A stretch of DNA of 33,455 nucleotides from an uncultured Fretibacterium sp. (GCA_937900285.1 CALCEM010000039.1:1-33455); one strand, 5' to 3'; positions 16,444 through 25,935 are shown, numbered from the stretch's first letter. Numbers and translations are program-made. Notes: a model not told the origin generated them from the sequence alone.

Positions 16444-17340
16444 TTATTTCAGCAGTCCAATATTTTTTAATACTTCTCTTAATTTAGCGCGTTGATCTTC
16501 GTTTAATGGTCCGATCGGTTCCATGCAGCTCCCAACGTTGAGACCTATCATGTTTAAGCCTTCTTTTATGACGATCGGGAATGTTCCCATATTGCTCGCT
16601 AATCTCAACTCGCTTAATTTAAATTGAGCTTCGAGGGCTTCGGAGTATTTTCCGGCTTTGAAATTTTCGTAAATATCCACCGCAATACGTGGCGCAATAT
16701 TTCCGCAGCTTGTTATAGCACCTGCAGCACCGTACATAAGTCCGGCAAAAATTAAAGTGTCACGCCCCATTAAAACGCAGAAATTTGGATTATCGCGGGT
16801 CAGTCTTAAATATTCTTCGGCGTTAGTCATGTCGCCGGTTGAATCTTTTACGGCGATGATATTTTCAATTTTTGCAAGCTCTTTAATCGTGGCTGGTTCA
16901 ACTGTAACGTTTGTTTTAGGTTTATTATTATAAATTACGATTGGAAGGGAAGTATTAGCCGCGACTTTTTCATAATATTTCGTTAATTCCTTTTGAGTCT
17001 GGCTCACAAATAACGGAGTTAAAACGCTCAAGGCATCAACGTTGCACTCTTCGGCGATTTTTGCTAATTCGATCGCGCCGTTTGGTGTGATGTGATTTGC
17101 GCCTGCGTAAATATCCATTTTGCCTTTTGCATATTGAACAGTAACCTCAAGGACGTGCCTATAAAATCCATTATCGAACGCGTAAAATTCTCCGGAAGTT
17201 CCAAACGGGAAAACGCCTTTAATTCCATTGTCAATAAAATACTGCAATAATTTTTTATAAGATTCTTCGGCAAAATTTCCATTTTCATCAACGGGAGTAA
17301 CGACCGGGATAACTATTCCAGATGGTTTAAACATGTTCAT
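16444..17340 (-). CDS. DapA/N-acetylneuraminate lyase superfamily aldolase
   Basis: A 298-residue class I aldolase of the dihydrodipicolinate synthase superfamily. Schiff-base Lys165 is in AVKDSTGD, Tyr137 in IYNNKP and the substrate-carboxylate loop is FGTSGEF (Thr48-Ser49). True DapA enzymes have Arg five residues after the Tyr (YNxPxR); here it is Lys142, so lysine synthesis is not the best guess. N-acetylneuraminate lyase, a 2-keto-3-deoxy sugar acid aldolase or a dehydratase of this family are alternatives. GGAGG lies five bases before the chosen ATG; a second ATG two codons on is also possible. It stands alone between its own promoter and terminator. Confidence 0.85.
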   Translation of the reverse strand: MNMFKPSGIVIPVVTPVDENGNFAEESYKKLLQYFIDNGIKGVFPFGTSGEFYAFDNGFYRHVLEVTVQYAKGKMDIYAGANHITPNGAIELAKIAEECNVDALSVLTPLFVSQTQKELTKYYEKVAANTSLPIVIYNNKPKTNVTVEPATIKELAKIENIIAVKDSTGDMTNAEEYLRLTRDNPNFCVLMGRDTLIFAGLMYGAAGAITSCGNIAPRIAVDIYENFKAGKYSEALEAQFKLSELRLASNMGTFPIVIKEGLNMIGLNVGSCMEPIGPLNEDQRAKLREVLKNIGLLK

Positions 17341-17384
17341 AAATTCCTCCATCATAAAATATAAAATTTTTAACAAGTCCGCAA

Positions 17385-17413
17385 AATATAATATTTAAAA
17401 AATTTTTCGTCAA
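17385..17413 (-). promoter_or_regulatory. Promoter of the aldolase gene
   Basis: On the minus strand TTGACG (17413 down to 17408), 17 bases, TATATT (17390 down to 17385). The best-spaced promoter in the window, about 45 bases before the start. Confidence 0.6.
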
Positions 17414-17542
17414 TGTAAATATACGTGATATTTTGATTTTAATGAGTTATGTCGGGTTGATTTTGCAAGATAAATATTTTTAATATAGAATAACCGGAAT
17501 TTAAGGCAGTTTTTGCAATTTTTAAAAGGAGGATTAAATTTC

Positions 17543-18808
17543 ATGTCTAAAAAAATAATTCCGTCAGCAATTTTAATTTTGATCGTTTTATTTTCTGGTT
17601 TTTCATTTGCCGAAGATGCAGCACAGGAAAATATTAATATCCCCGAAACAGTAGCAGAAGCAGTTTCAGAAAAAGATGAATTAGCCGAACGTGAAGCAAA
17701 TTTAAATTTACGCGAGAGAAAACTCGAAAAACGTGAAGCAGATTTGTCCAGACAGGAAACAGAATTTTCAGCGAGGATGTCAGCTTTATCCGCAAAAATC
17801 CGCGAAAATAACGGAACTTCCGCCGTTTTATTAGGTCGCGAAAATCAAATTAAAGACCGCGAAATGAATTTAATGGCCCGCGAAGCTGAACTCGCAAGAA
17901 GAGAAATGAATTTTGCCCAAAAGAGTCAGGAATTTACAACAGCTACCGAAGCATTAGCAGAACGCGAAAAATTATTAGCAGAACGCGAGGCCGATTTAGC
18001 TAAACGCGAAGCAGAATTATTAGACAAAACAGCCCTAAAAAATACTTCTGATCAACTTTCAGACCGCGAAGCAGAATTAGTGAAACGCGAAGCAGCTTTA
18101 ACCGAACGCGAAGAAAAAGGCAACCGCTTCGAATTTTTAGCGGCGAAATTAGCAGAACTTGAAGCAGAATTAAAAACGCGGGAAGAAAAAGTTTTAAGCC
18201 GTGAAAATGCAGTTTCCGAAAACGAAAATAATTTAAGTTCAACAACTAAAGCACTCGATGACAAACAGGCAGAAATTTCAAGACGCGAAACAGATTTAAA
18301 AAAACTTGATGCCGACCTCGCTCAAAAAAATAAAGAACTTGACGAAAAAAATACCGCTCTGAATTCTCGCGAAGTAGCGATCGTAAATCGTGAAGCAGAA
18401 TTTTCCAAAAAAGATGCAGAATTTCGCACAATGGAACAATTAATAAAAGAATTTCCAGCGTTTGACCCAAATAATTCAACTGAAGCCGCTGTAATCGTTA
18501 CTTATCCTATTTCGGCAGCAGCCAGACGCGAATTAATAGCCATGCAGCGCAACGCATTTCAGAAATATAATTCAAAGCGCATAACTCAGGCATTTGAAGA
18601 TTATGTAAAGGCTGTTCAATCTCAACCGAACGTAAATTATTTGGCGGCGTATTGGGCTGCACTTTCAGCGAGTAAATTAAATAATCATCGTGATGAGGCA
18701 TTTGAATGGGTTGAAAAATCGCTCAGTATAAATCCGAATTATAAGCCCGCTCAAGAATTGAAAAAACAGCTTGAAGCTTCAGGCAGAGGCCGCAAACGTC
18801 CACGTTAA
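17543..18808 (+). CDS. Exported coiled-coil protein with C-terminal TPR-like helices
   Basis: A 421-residue protein. Residues 1-23 are a signal peptide (MSKKIIPSAILILIVLFSGF, ending SFA). Residues about 40-310 are a long coiled coil with a clear seven-residue rhythm of the type L-A-E/K-R-E-A-D/E (LAEREKLLAEREADLAKREA). The C-terminal 100 residues contain helix pairs like TPR repeats (ITQAFEDYVKAVQSQPN and DEAFEWVEKSLSINPNYKPA) and a basic end GRGRKRPR. AAGGAGG lies ten bases before the ATG; a start ten codons upstream is inside that ribosome site. It may be a periplasmic scaffold. The gene ends in its own terminator. Confidence 0.8.
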   Translation: MSKKIIPSAILILIVLFSGFSFAEDAAQENINIPETVAEAVSEKDELAEREANLNLRERKLEKREADLSRQETEFSARMSALSAKIRENNGTSAVLLGRENQIKDREMNLMAREAELARREMNFAQKSQEFTTATEALAEREKLLAEREADLAKREAELLDKTALKNTSDQLSDREAELVKREAALTEREEKGNRFEFLAAKLAELEAELKTREEKVLSRENAVSENENNLSSTTKALDDKQAEISRRETDLKKLDADLAQKNKELDEKNTALNSREVAIVNREAEFSKKDAEFRTMEQLIKEFPAFDPNNSTEAAVIVTYPISAAARRELIAMQRNAFQKYNSKRITQAFEDYVKAVQSQPNVNYLAAYWAALSASKLNNHRDEAFEWVEKSLSINPNYKPAQELKKQLEASGRGRKRPR

Positions 18809-18845
18809 AATTTAAATTTAAATTAATAATAAAATTATAAAAATT

Positions 18846-18890
18846 ACTCCTCGTTCAAATTAAATAAAATAAATTTTTGCGGGGAGTTTT
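18846..18890 (+). terminator. Terminator of the coiled-coil protein gene
   Basis: ACTCCTCG pairs with CGGGGAGT (one G-T) around an AT-rich loop and is followed by TTTT. It lies just before the dnaJ ribosome site, so dnaJ may depend partly on read-through. Confidence 0.7.
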
Positions 18891-18919
18891 AAAAATTTTT
18901 TCGGAGGTATTTTTTAGTT

Positions 18920-20029
18920 TTGGAAGATCTTTACGAGATTTTAGAAATTTCACACGACGCAACTCAGGACGAAATTAAGAAGAAATATCACAAATTAGTT
19001 TTGCAATATCACCCCGATAAACATCCCGGCGATAAAGACAACGAAGAAAAATTTAAGAAAATTAATGCTGCTTACACTGTTTTAAAAGACCCTGATAAAC
19101 GCGCACAATATGACAGATTCGGAACGACCGGGAATAATGATTCATATGGAAATATGTCCGGCATGGATTTTGGTGATTTATTCGGGGATATTTTCTCGCA
19201 AGTTTTCGGAGGAGCTTCCAGAAATTCAAACCCAAACGCACGCAGACAGGGCAGCAGTTTGGAAATGATTTTAAAAATTTCACTGCTCGAAGCTTCAACC
19301 GGTTTAACTCGAAATATTGATGTTATGCGCTGGGAAAAATGCGAAGTCTGTAACGGCACTGGCGCAAAATCAGGAACTAAGGCCGAAACATGTTCAAGAT
19401 GTCACGGCACTGGTCAGGTTAGACAAGCTCAGCAATCTGTTTTTGGTCAGTTTATAAGCGTCACGACCTGCCCGGACTGTCACGGAACTGGAAAAATTAT
19501 TAAAGATAAATGCATAAATTGCGACGGCGAAGGACAAATACATAAAAAACATAATTTAGAAGTAAAAATCCCGGCTGGAGTCGATCGCGGAACTAGATTA
19601 AGAATACCAGGCGCAGGAGATGCAGGAATAAACGGAGGTTCAGCAGGAGATTTATTTTTAGTTATAGATGTCGAGCCTGATTTAAATTTTGAACGTCACG
19701 GAAAAGATTTGCACACAAAATTATTATTGACATATCCGCAAGCAGTTTTGGGGGCTGAAGTCGATATTATCACGCTGAACAACGGAACAGAAAAAATAAA
19801 AGTTCCAGCCGGTACACCTCAAGGAGAAATTTTAAAATTATCCGGACGCGGAATGCCGATTTTAAATAATCCAAATTCAAAAGGCGATTTATATGCACAT
19901 GTATTTATTGATGTCCCGACAAAATTAACGGATAAACAGCGCGAATTAATTAAAAATTTAGCAGACGAAATGAAAGCGCCAGTAAACGAAGAAGGATTTT
20001 TTGACAAGTTTAAAAATTTATTTAAATAA
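18920..20029 (+). CDS. dnaJ: Chaperone DnaJ
   Basis: A 369-residue type I Hsp40 that delivers substrates to DnaK and stimulates its ATPase. The J domain (about 1-70) has the HPD motif in QYHPDKHPGDK. A Gly/Phe segment follows (NMSGMDFGDLFGDIF). The zinc domain has four CxxCxGxG motifs (CEVCNGTG, CSRCHGTG, CPDCHGTG, CINCDGEG), then the C-terminal substrate domains. The start is TTG, 11 bases after GGAGG; the J domain begins at once, so no start further in is possible. dnaK and grpE are not in the window. Only three bases separate it from acpS. Confidence 0.96.
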   Translation: MEDLYEILEISHDATQDEIKKKYHKLVLQYHPDKHPGDKDNEEKFKKINAAYTVLKDPDKRAQYDRFGTTGNNDSYGNMSGMDFGDLFGDIFSQVFGGASRNSNPNARRQGSSLEMILKISLLEASTGLTRNIDVMRWEKCEVCNGTGAKSGTKAETCSRCHGTGQVRQAQQSVFGQFISVTTCPDCHGTGKIIKDKCINCDGEGQIHKKHNLEVKIPAGVDRGTRLRIPGAGDAGINGGSAGDLFLVIDVEPDLNFERHGKDLHTKLLLTYPQAVLGAEVDIITLNNGTEKIKVPAGTPQGEILKLSGRGMPILNNPNSKGDLYAHVFIDVPTKLTDKQRELIKNLADEMKAPVNEEGFFDKFKNLFK

Positions 20030-20032
20030 TAA

Positions 20033-20407
20033 ATGATCGTTGGAATTGGTTTTGATTTATGCAGCATAAGCAGGATTAAAAGAGCGTTGGAATTTCCCGG
20101 ATTTGTTGAGCGCGTTTTCTCAAAGGAAGAAATAAAATATTGTGAATCAAAAAAATTAAATAAATATGAAAGTTATGCAAGTTCATTTGCTGCACGTGAA
20201 GCATTTGCAAAGGCATCCGGAATAAATTTATTTAAATTATTTGGTGAAAAATTTTGTGTTAAGCGAGTTGGCGGTAAACCGGAAATAATAATTTCAAGTG
20301 AGATATTATGCGAAATTAAAATTAAAATTAAATTTAAAAAAATTCATGTATCTTTAACACATGACGGAGATTTTACAGGAGCATTTATAATTTTAGAGGA
20401 GTGGTAA
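20033..20407 (+). CDS. acpS: Holo-[acyl-carrier-protein] synthase
   Basis: A 124-residue phosphopantetheinyl transferase that moves 4'-phosphopantetheine from CoA to apo-ACP for fatty acid synthesis. Mg2+-binding Asp8 is in GIGFDLCSISRI and Glu56 in FAAREAFAKASG, where most AcpS have AAKEA. The segment VFSKEEIKYC and the final VSLTHDGDFTGAF also fit. It begins three bases after the dnaJ stop and has no ribosome site of its own, so translation is probably coupled. The last codons contain the ribosome site of the next gene. Confidence 0.93.
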   Translation: MIVGIGFDLCSISRIKRALEFPGFVERVFSKEEIKYCESKKLNKYESYASSFAAREAFAKASGINLFKLFGEKFCVKRVGGKPEIIISSEILCEIKIKIKFKKIHVSLTHDGDFTGAFIILEEW

Positions 20408-20413
20408 TTTAAA

Positions 20414-21244
20414 ATGGTCGTAAGAATGTTTGATGCCGGCGATATTATTTCAGGACTTGGCAGCGCGATGGTTGCCATTTTTATTTTATTAATAATTTTA
20501 TCGATGGCCGTGAGAATTGTCCCGGAATATCGAAGGGTTGTATTATTCAGGCTGGGGCGTTTAGTCGGAAGCAGAGGACCCGGAATAATTTTCATGATGC
20601 CCATAATCGATAAAGCCGTAACAGTTGATTTAAGAATTTTAACGCTTGATGTTCCGGTACAGGAAGTAATCACAAAAGATAACGTAGCAATAAAAGTTAA
20701 TGCAGTCGTTTATTTTAGAGTTTTAGACCCTGCAAAAAGCGTCGTGGAAGTTGAAAATTATATTATTGCAACAAGCCAGCTCGCTCAAACAACTTTAAGG
20801 AGTGTAGTCGGTTCGGTTGAATTGGATGAAGTTTTATCATCGCGCGAAAAAATTAACCAGGAATTACAGAAAATAATTGATGAACGTACGGACCCATGGG
20901 GCATTAAAGTCAGTGCGGTTGAAGTTAAAGAACTCGAATTACCCGAAGGAATGAAACGCGCAATGGCCAGACAAGCTGAAGCAGAACGTGAACGCCGTGC
21001 AAAAATTATTTCAGCTGAAGGAGAATTACAAGCAGCGACAAAATTATCAGAGGCAGCCCGACAAATGGAAGTTTCGCCTATAACTTTGCAGTTAAGATAT
21101 TTGCAGACGATCAGGGAAATTTCAGGCGAGAGAAATACAACGACATTTTTCCCGATTCCAATGGATTTAATTCAGCCGTTTTTGAATAATTTAAATTTAA
21201 ATAAAATTCAGCTTGATAAAAATAAAAATAATTTGGGAGATTAA
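20414..21244 (+). CDS. Slipin (stomatin/SPFH-family membrane protein)
   Basis: A 276-residue SPFH protein. One N-terminal membrane helix (about residues 15-33) is followed by the stomatin core: IVPEYRRVVLFRLGR, GPGIIFMMPIID, the DVPVQEVITKDNVAI motif and GIKVSAVEVKELELPEGMKRAM, then a charged coiled coil with EAERERRAKIISAEGE. These proteins oligomerise at the inner membrane and organise membrane domains or proteolysis. The usual NfeD partner is not adjacent. GAGGAG within the end of acpS serves as ribosome site. In the dnaJ-acpS-slipin-alaS gene row. Confidence 0.93.
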   Translation: MVVRMFDAGDIISGLGSAMVAIFILLIILSMAVRIVPEYRRVVLFRLGRLVGSRGPGIIFMMPIIDKAVTVDLRILTLDVPVQEVITKDNVAIKVNAVVYFRVLDPAKSVVEVENYIIATSQLAQTTLRSVVGSVELDEVLSSREKINQELQKIIDERTDPWGIKVSAVEVKELELPEGMKRAMARQAEAERERRAKIISAEGELQAATKLSEAARQMEVSPITLQLRYLQTIREISGERNTTTFFPIPMDLIQPFLNNLNLNKIQLDKNKNNLGD

Positions 21245-21250
21245 TAAATA

Positions 21251-23884
21251 ATGCAATATAGATCAGCTAAGGAAATACGCGAATTATTTATAAAATTTTG
21301 GGAGTCAAAAGGCAGCAAACATCTCCCAAGCTTTTCACTTGTTCCCGAAGACCCATCGTTATTATTTACGATCGCCGGAATGGTCCCGTTAAAGCCGTAT
21401 TATTTGGGCATAAAAAATCCGGAATATCCGAGAGTCGTTACCAGTCAAAAATGCGTGCGCACAAATGATATTGAAAACGTCGGAAGAACTGCGAGGCATC
21501 ACACGTTTTTTGAAATGCTCGGAAATTTTTCGTGGGGAAGTTATTTTAAACATGAAGCAATAAATTGGGCTTGGGAATTTTTGACGGAATATATAAAACT
21601 CGATCCAAATAGATTATATGCGACAATTTACAAGGACGATGAAGAAGCTTATAACGTTTGGTGCAATGAAGTGGGACTGCCGGAAAATAAAATTTATAGG
21701 TTCGGCCAGGATGAAAATTATTGGTTTATGGGTGAAACTGGACCGTGCGGACCATGCAGTGAAATTTATTACGATCGCGGTGAAAAATATTCATGCGGAA
21801 AATCTACGTGCGGAATCGGTTGTGACTGCGATCGATATATGGAAATTTGGAATTTAGTTTTTACTCAGTTTGACCGCCAAAAAAATGGTGATATGCCTTT
21901 ACTGCCTCATAAAAATATTGATACTGGGATGGGGCTTGAACGTTTAGCTTCAGTTGTTCAAGAAGTTAATACGGATTATGAGACGGATTTATTTACTCCG
22001 CTGATAAAAAAAACTTGCGATCGAGCAGGAATAATTTACGGAAAAAATCCCCGCGATGACATGGCCGCGAGAGTTATAGCTGATCACGTCAGGTCAGTAG
22101 CTTTTATGTTGGCTGATGGTGTTCTGCCTTCGAACGATGGGCCGGGTTATGTGCTTAGAAGATTATTGCGCCGTGCTGTAAGATTTGGAAAATTATTAAA
22201 CTTCGACGGTAATTTTATTTGCGAATATCTGCCGGTCTTAATAAATATTATGGGCGATCCTTATCAGGAATTAATTACGCAGCGTCCAGTGATAGAACAA
22301 ATTATAAATATTGAAGAGGAAAAATTTAACAAGACGTTAAAGCAGGGCACGGAATTATTTGAGAGCGAAGTGAAAAATTTAAAATCTCAAGGGTTAAACA
22401 AAATTCCCGGAGAAATAATTTTTACTCTTTATGATACATACGGCTTCCCGCCTGAATTAACTCAAGAGATGGCCGGCGAACAGAATTTTACGTGTGATCT
22501 CGATGGATTTAAATCCGCAATGAACTCACAACGAGAGCGCGCAAGATCATCAAGCAAACATAAAAAAAGCGCATTGGCCGGAGATATTTACACCGAACTT
22601 GAAAACGAACTCGGCGCAACAAAATTCACGGGTTATGAAAAATATCAGGATTCCGGGAAAATTTTAGCGTTGATCAATTCTGAAGGCCGTCAGGAAAAAA
22701 TTAAATCCGGTGAGTTTGAAATAATTTTAAATTCAACTCCGTTTTATGCAGAACGCGGCGGAGAAGTCGGCGACACCGGCATAATGAAAATAAATAATTT
22801 TGAGATAAAAATTTTAAATGTAATTCCTCACGGCAAATTAATCGTACATTCCGCAAAAATCGAAATTGATGGCGAACACGAAATTAAAACCGGCGATGAA
22901 GTATTTTGCGAAGTCGATAACGTCCGCAGAAGCGCAATCAGACGCAATCACACGGCGACACATTTATTACACGAGGCGTTAGGCAGGATTTTGGGCCGTC
23001 ATGTTCGTCAAGCTGGTTCACTTGTCAGCGATGAATTTTTAAGATTTGATTTTACTCATCATTCTCAAATGTCGGAAAATGAAATAATCGAAGTTGAAAA
23101 AATTGTAAACCTCGAAATTTTAAAGAACACCGAATTAAATATTAACGAATATTCAAAGGACGAAGCTCAAAAATTGGGAGCAAAGGCATTATTTGAAGAG
23201 AAATACGGCGATGTTGTTCGGGTGGTGAACGTTCCGGAATTTTCGATGGAATTATGTGGCGGACTTCATGTTAAACGCACTGGTGATATTGGGAGCTTTA
23301 AAATTTTACGCGAGGAGAGCATTGGTTCAGGAGCGAGGAGAATTTTAGCAACGACCGGATTAAATGTTTTAAATATTTTGCAGAAATTATTTTTATTAAG
23401 AAATTCGATGACTGCGTTATTAAATACTGACGAGGAAAATTTAAATTCAAAGGCAAAAAATTTAATTGACGAATTAAAGAACATGAAAGCCCAAATACAG
23501 GCCGCAAAATTAAAAGAGTTATTATCAAATTCAGATAAATTTCTGGAGCATGAAAATATTAACGGGATTTTAATTCAGGTTGGAAGGTTTCCGAATATTT
23601 CGCCGGAAATGTTGCGCGACATTGGAGACAGAGCAAGAAACAAACCAGAACCCACGCTCGTAATATTAGCTTCGATTTCTGATGAGGATAACTCTTGCAA
23701 ATTAATTTTAACTGCGAATGAAAAAGCTATTGAATTAGGGATCGACTGCGGAAAATTATTAAAAGATGCGTGCGGAATTTTAGGCGGTAAAGGTGGCGGG
23801 CGTAAAAATTTGGCTCAAGGCGGCGGACGTTTTGGAGAAAAATTAAATGAAGCGCTCGAAAATATAAAAAGCAATTTGAAATAA
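21251..23884 (+). CDS. alaS: Alanine--tRNA ligase
   Basis: An 877-residue class II synthetase charging tRNA-Ala. The N-terminal catalytic domain has LFTIAGMVPLKPYYLG, the motif-2 region TARHHTFFEMLGNFSWGSYF and the motif-3 region DTGMGLERL. The editing domain has the zinc-binding HTATH (His567, His571) and ELCGGLHV, and the DHHA1-type C-terminal domain contains GGKGGGRKNLAQGGG. Length is normal. GGGAG precedes the ATG, six bases after the slipin stop. A terminator follows. Confidence 0.97.
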   Translation: MQYRSAKEIRELFIKFWESKGSKHLPSFSLVPEDPSLLFTIAGMVPLKPYYLGIKNPEYPRVVTSQKCVRTNDIENVGRTARHHTFFEMLGNFSWGSYFKHEAINWAWEFLTEYIKLDPNRLYATIYKDDEEAYNVWCNEVGLPENKIYRFGQDENYWFMGETGPCGPCSEIYYDRGEKYSCGKSTCGIGCDCDRYMEIWNLVFTQFDRQKNGDMPLLPHKNIDTGMGLERLASVVQEVNTDYETDLFTPLIKKTCDRAGIIYGKNPRDDMAARVIADHVRSVAFMLADGVLPSNDGPGYVLRRLLRRAVRFGKLLNFDGNFICEYLPVLINIMGDPYQELITQRPVIEQIINIEEEKFNKTLKQGTELFESEVKNLKSQGLNKIPGEIIFTLYDTYGFPPELTQEMAGEQNFTCDLDGFKSAMNSQRERARSSSKHKKSALAGDIYTELENELGATKFTGYEKYQDSGKILALINSEGRQEKIKSGEFEIILNSTPFYAERGGEVGDTGIMKINNFEIKILNVIPHGKLIVHSAKIEIDGEHEIKTGDEVFCEVDNVRRSAIRRNHTATHLLHEALGRILGRHVRQAGSLVSDEFLRFDFTHHSQMSENEIIEVEKIVNLEILKNTELNINEYSKDEAQKLGAKALFEEKYGDVVRVVNVPEFSMELCGGLHVKRTGDIGSFKILREESIGSGARRILATTGLNVLNILQKLFLLRNSMTALLNTDEENLNSKAKNLIDELKNMKAQIQAAKLKELLSNSDKFLEHENINGILIQVGRFPNISPEMLRDIGDRARNKPEPTLVILASISDEDNSCKLILTANEKAIELGIDCGKLLKDACGILGGKGGGRKNLAQGGGRFGEKLNEALENIKSNLK

Positions 23885-23912
23885 ATTATAAGATCATAAA
23901 ATATTAAATTAA

Positions 23913-23972
23913 TTTCCGTCCTTTGAAACTTGAAAATATGAAAATAAAAATTTTTGGAGGGCGGATTTTTTT
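23913..23972 (+). terminator. Terminator after alaS
   Basis: CCGTCCTTTG pairs with TGGAGGGCGG (with G-T pairs) around an AT-rich loop and is followed by seven Ts. Confidence 0.75.
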
Positions 23973-24001
23973 GCGCTTAAATTAAGTAGAATTACAGTTT
24001 A

Positions 24002-24009
24002 CCCCCCCC
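24002..24009. repeat. C8 homopolymer in the leader of the next operon
   Basis: Eight Cs between TTTA and TAAATATG, 52 bases before the start at 24062. If TTTACC (23998-24003) is the -35 and AATACT (24022-24027) the -10, the tract lies in the spacer. Such runs are rare in DNA this rich in A and T. Confidence 0.7.
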
Positions 24010-24061
24010 TAAATATGTAAAAATACTGTTGATTTTTATTGTTTAGGAGGATTTTAAAAAT

Positions 24062-25138
24062 ATGTCTGAACAAAATCAAATAATTTTAAGTGAACGGGAA
24101 ATTTTGTCAGTTGAAGCCGATCGAGTAAAAAATAATTTATTGTCGATTCTTGAGCCGGTGTTATCAGGAAAAAATATTTTATCGTTAAATTTGTCAGATT
24201 TACGGCGCGATGATTTAATGAACTCTTTTCAGCTTGTTACTGCTGTAATGCAGTCGATTGAGCAAAAATATACGCTCGTTAAGCAGAGTGAAGAAAATAT
24301 CAAAACCTGCGAAAATAAAATTAATGAGGCGCTGCAACGTAAAGAAAAAGATAACGCTGGTCTAAAAACTGAAATTGATGCGATAAAAAAGCTGATCGAA
24401 AACAAAAAAAATTCAGCGGAATCAGAAAAAGCAAGGCTCACGACAGGTAAAAGAATTATTATATTTTTCCTTTCTCTTTGCTCGTTTAACACGTTTTTTA
24501 TCTCGGCGGTAATAGCGGTAATTCTTTATAGACGCTGGCATAAATATTATATTACGAACCCTACGGAAGCAGGTTTAAAAAAATATTTAAAAATTATGGA
24601 GCAAGTTAAAATTTTTGAAGACGAGTTAAACTCAAAAACTCAAATTTTAAATAATAAATTGGCTGACGATGACGAAATTAAATCGCTCCAGCAGGAAAAA
24701 TTAAACGCTGAACAATATGCCCAAAATTGCGCGGCTGCATTTCAAAATTATATTAATTCAGATGAAGTTCAATGGGCTTCTAATGCTTTGGCTGATGATT
24801 ATTTAAATTATGATTCGCTGAGAATTTTCATGAAATATTTAAATACCGGCCGTGCCGATTCATTAAAGGAAGTAATTAATTTATATGAGACCGAACAGCA
24901 TAGGGAAAGGCTTGAGAGTATGCAGCATGAAACACTTGAAACAACGCAGGCTCAGTTGGAAGTGAATAAAGCTCAGCAGGAGATGCTGAAGGCTGCGAAT
25001 GATATAGCGGAAGATATAGCGCGGACATCTGCTGAAAATTCTGAGCATCTTAAGAACGTCGAAAAATTATTAAAGCAGGGTCAGAAAATAAACGTAAAAG
25101 TTAAGCCAAAATTTGTTTTTAAATCAATAAAACATTAA
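24062..25138 (+). CDS. Unrecognised coiled-coil protein with a central membrane hairpin
   Basis: A 358-residue protein without a signal peptide and without a family I can name. Residues 1-135 are charged and helical with coiled-coil character (IEQKYTLVKQSEENIKTCEN). Residues about 137-162 are hydrophobic, with a possible break, and end in YRRWHKYY. The rest is again helical, including YLNYDSLRIFMKYLNTGRAD and SLKEVINLYETEQHRERLES, a pattern I have seen in unnamed bacterial proteins. AGGAGG lies ten bases before the ATG. It leads a two-gene unit with the ankyrin protein 23 bases downstream. Confidence 0.75.
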   Translation: MSEQNQIILSEREILSVEADRVKNNLLSILEPVLSGKNILSLNLSDLRRDDLMNSFQLVTAVMQSIEQKYTLVKQSEENIKTCENKINEALQRKEKDNAGLKTEIDAIKKLIENKKNSAESEKARLTTGKRIIIFFLSLCSFNTFFISAVIAVILYRRWHKYYITNPTEAGLKKYLKIMEQVKIFEDELNSKTQILNNKLADDDEIKSLQQEKLNAEQYAQNCAAAFQNYINSDEVQWASNALADDYLNYDSLRIFMKYLNTGRADSLKEVINLYETEQHRERLESMQHETLETTQAQLEVNKAQQEMLKAANDIAEDIARTSAENSEHLKNVEKLLKQGQKINVKVKPKFVFKSIKH

Positions 25139-25161
25139 ATTTTTATAGAGGTTTTAGACTT

Positions 25162-25935
25162 ATGCGCAATTGTAAAATTATATTAATTTACTTAAGCATT
25201 TTTTTATTTTGTTTACCTGCTTTTGGAAATGTGAACGATGATTTATTTAAGGCCATTGAGGACGGAGATGCCAAGAAAGTCCAATCGCTTTTAAAATTTG
25301 GTGCGAGCCTTTACGCTGTTAATAAAGATGGAATGACGCCCATATTTTTCGCTGTTGATTGCCGTCACGCTAAACCGGATGTAATAAAAATTCTTGTAAA
25401 AGCCGGAGCAAATTTAAACGTCAGAAATAAAGACAATTATACGCCGTTAATTGAAGCATTTCATGAAAAGCCCGGATGGTTTTCAAATTATCAGCCTCAA
25501 CCCGAAGTAATAAAAACCCTGATTGAATGCGGTGCGGATGTTGAAGCAAGAGAATCAAAAACCGGAATGACAGTAATAATGCATGCAGTTATTTCTACTT
25601 CGAATTTTAAAGCGTTAAAAATTTTGCTTGAAAAAGCTGATCTCAATGCAAAAGATGTTGATAATGAAAATATATTAATGTATGCTGCTTGTAATAGTCA
25701 GGCGAATCCGGAAACTATAAAATTTTTAGTAAAATCAGGACTGGATGTAAACGCAAAAAATAATAAAGGCATAACTGCTTTAATGTATTCTGCTCGCGGA
25801 AAATCTGCTGAGGCCGTGAAAGCTCTTATAAATTTAGGAGCGGATGTTTTTGCCATAGATAATTTGGGTTATACGGCTTTAGATTACGCGAGATTTGATG
25901 ATATAAAACAGGTAATAATCAACGCCGCAAAATAA
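25162..25935 (+). CDS. Exported ankyrin-repeat protein
   Basis: A 257-residue protein with signal peptide MRNCKIILIYLSIFLFCLPA and about six ankyrin repeats. Typical units are DGMTPIFFAVDCRHAKPDVI, KILVKAGANLNVRNKDNYTP, KTLIECGADVEARESKTGMT and KGITALMYSARGKSAEAVKA. The repeats fill the mature protein, so it should act as a binding scaffold, here probably in the periplasm. GAGG lies before the ATG. It is close behind the membrane coiled-coil gene, and the two may interact (inference). Confidence 0.88.
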   Translation: MRNCKIILIYLSIFLFCLPAFGNVNDDLFKAIEDGDAKKVQSLLKFGASLYAVNKDGMTPIFFAVDCRHAKPDVIKILVKAGANLNVRNKDNYTPLIEAFHEKPGWFSNYQPQPEVIKTLIECGADVEARESKTGMTVIMHAVISTSNFKALKILLEKADLNAKDVDNENILMYAACNSQANPETIKFLVKSGLDVNAKNNKGITALMYSARGKSAEAVKALINLGADVFAIDNLGYTALDYARFDDIKQVIINAAK

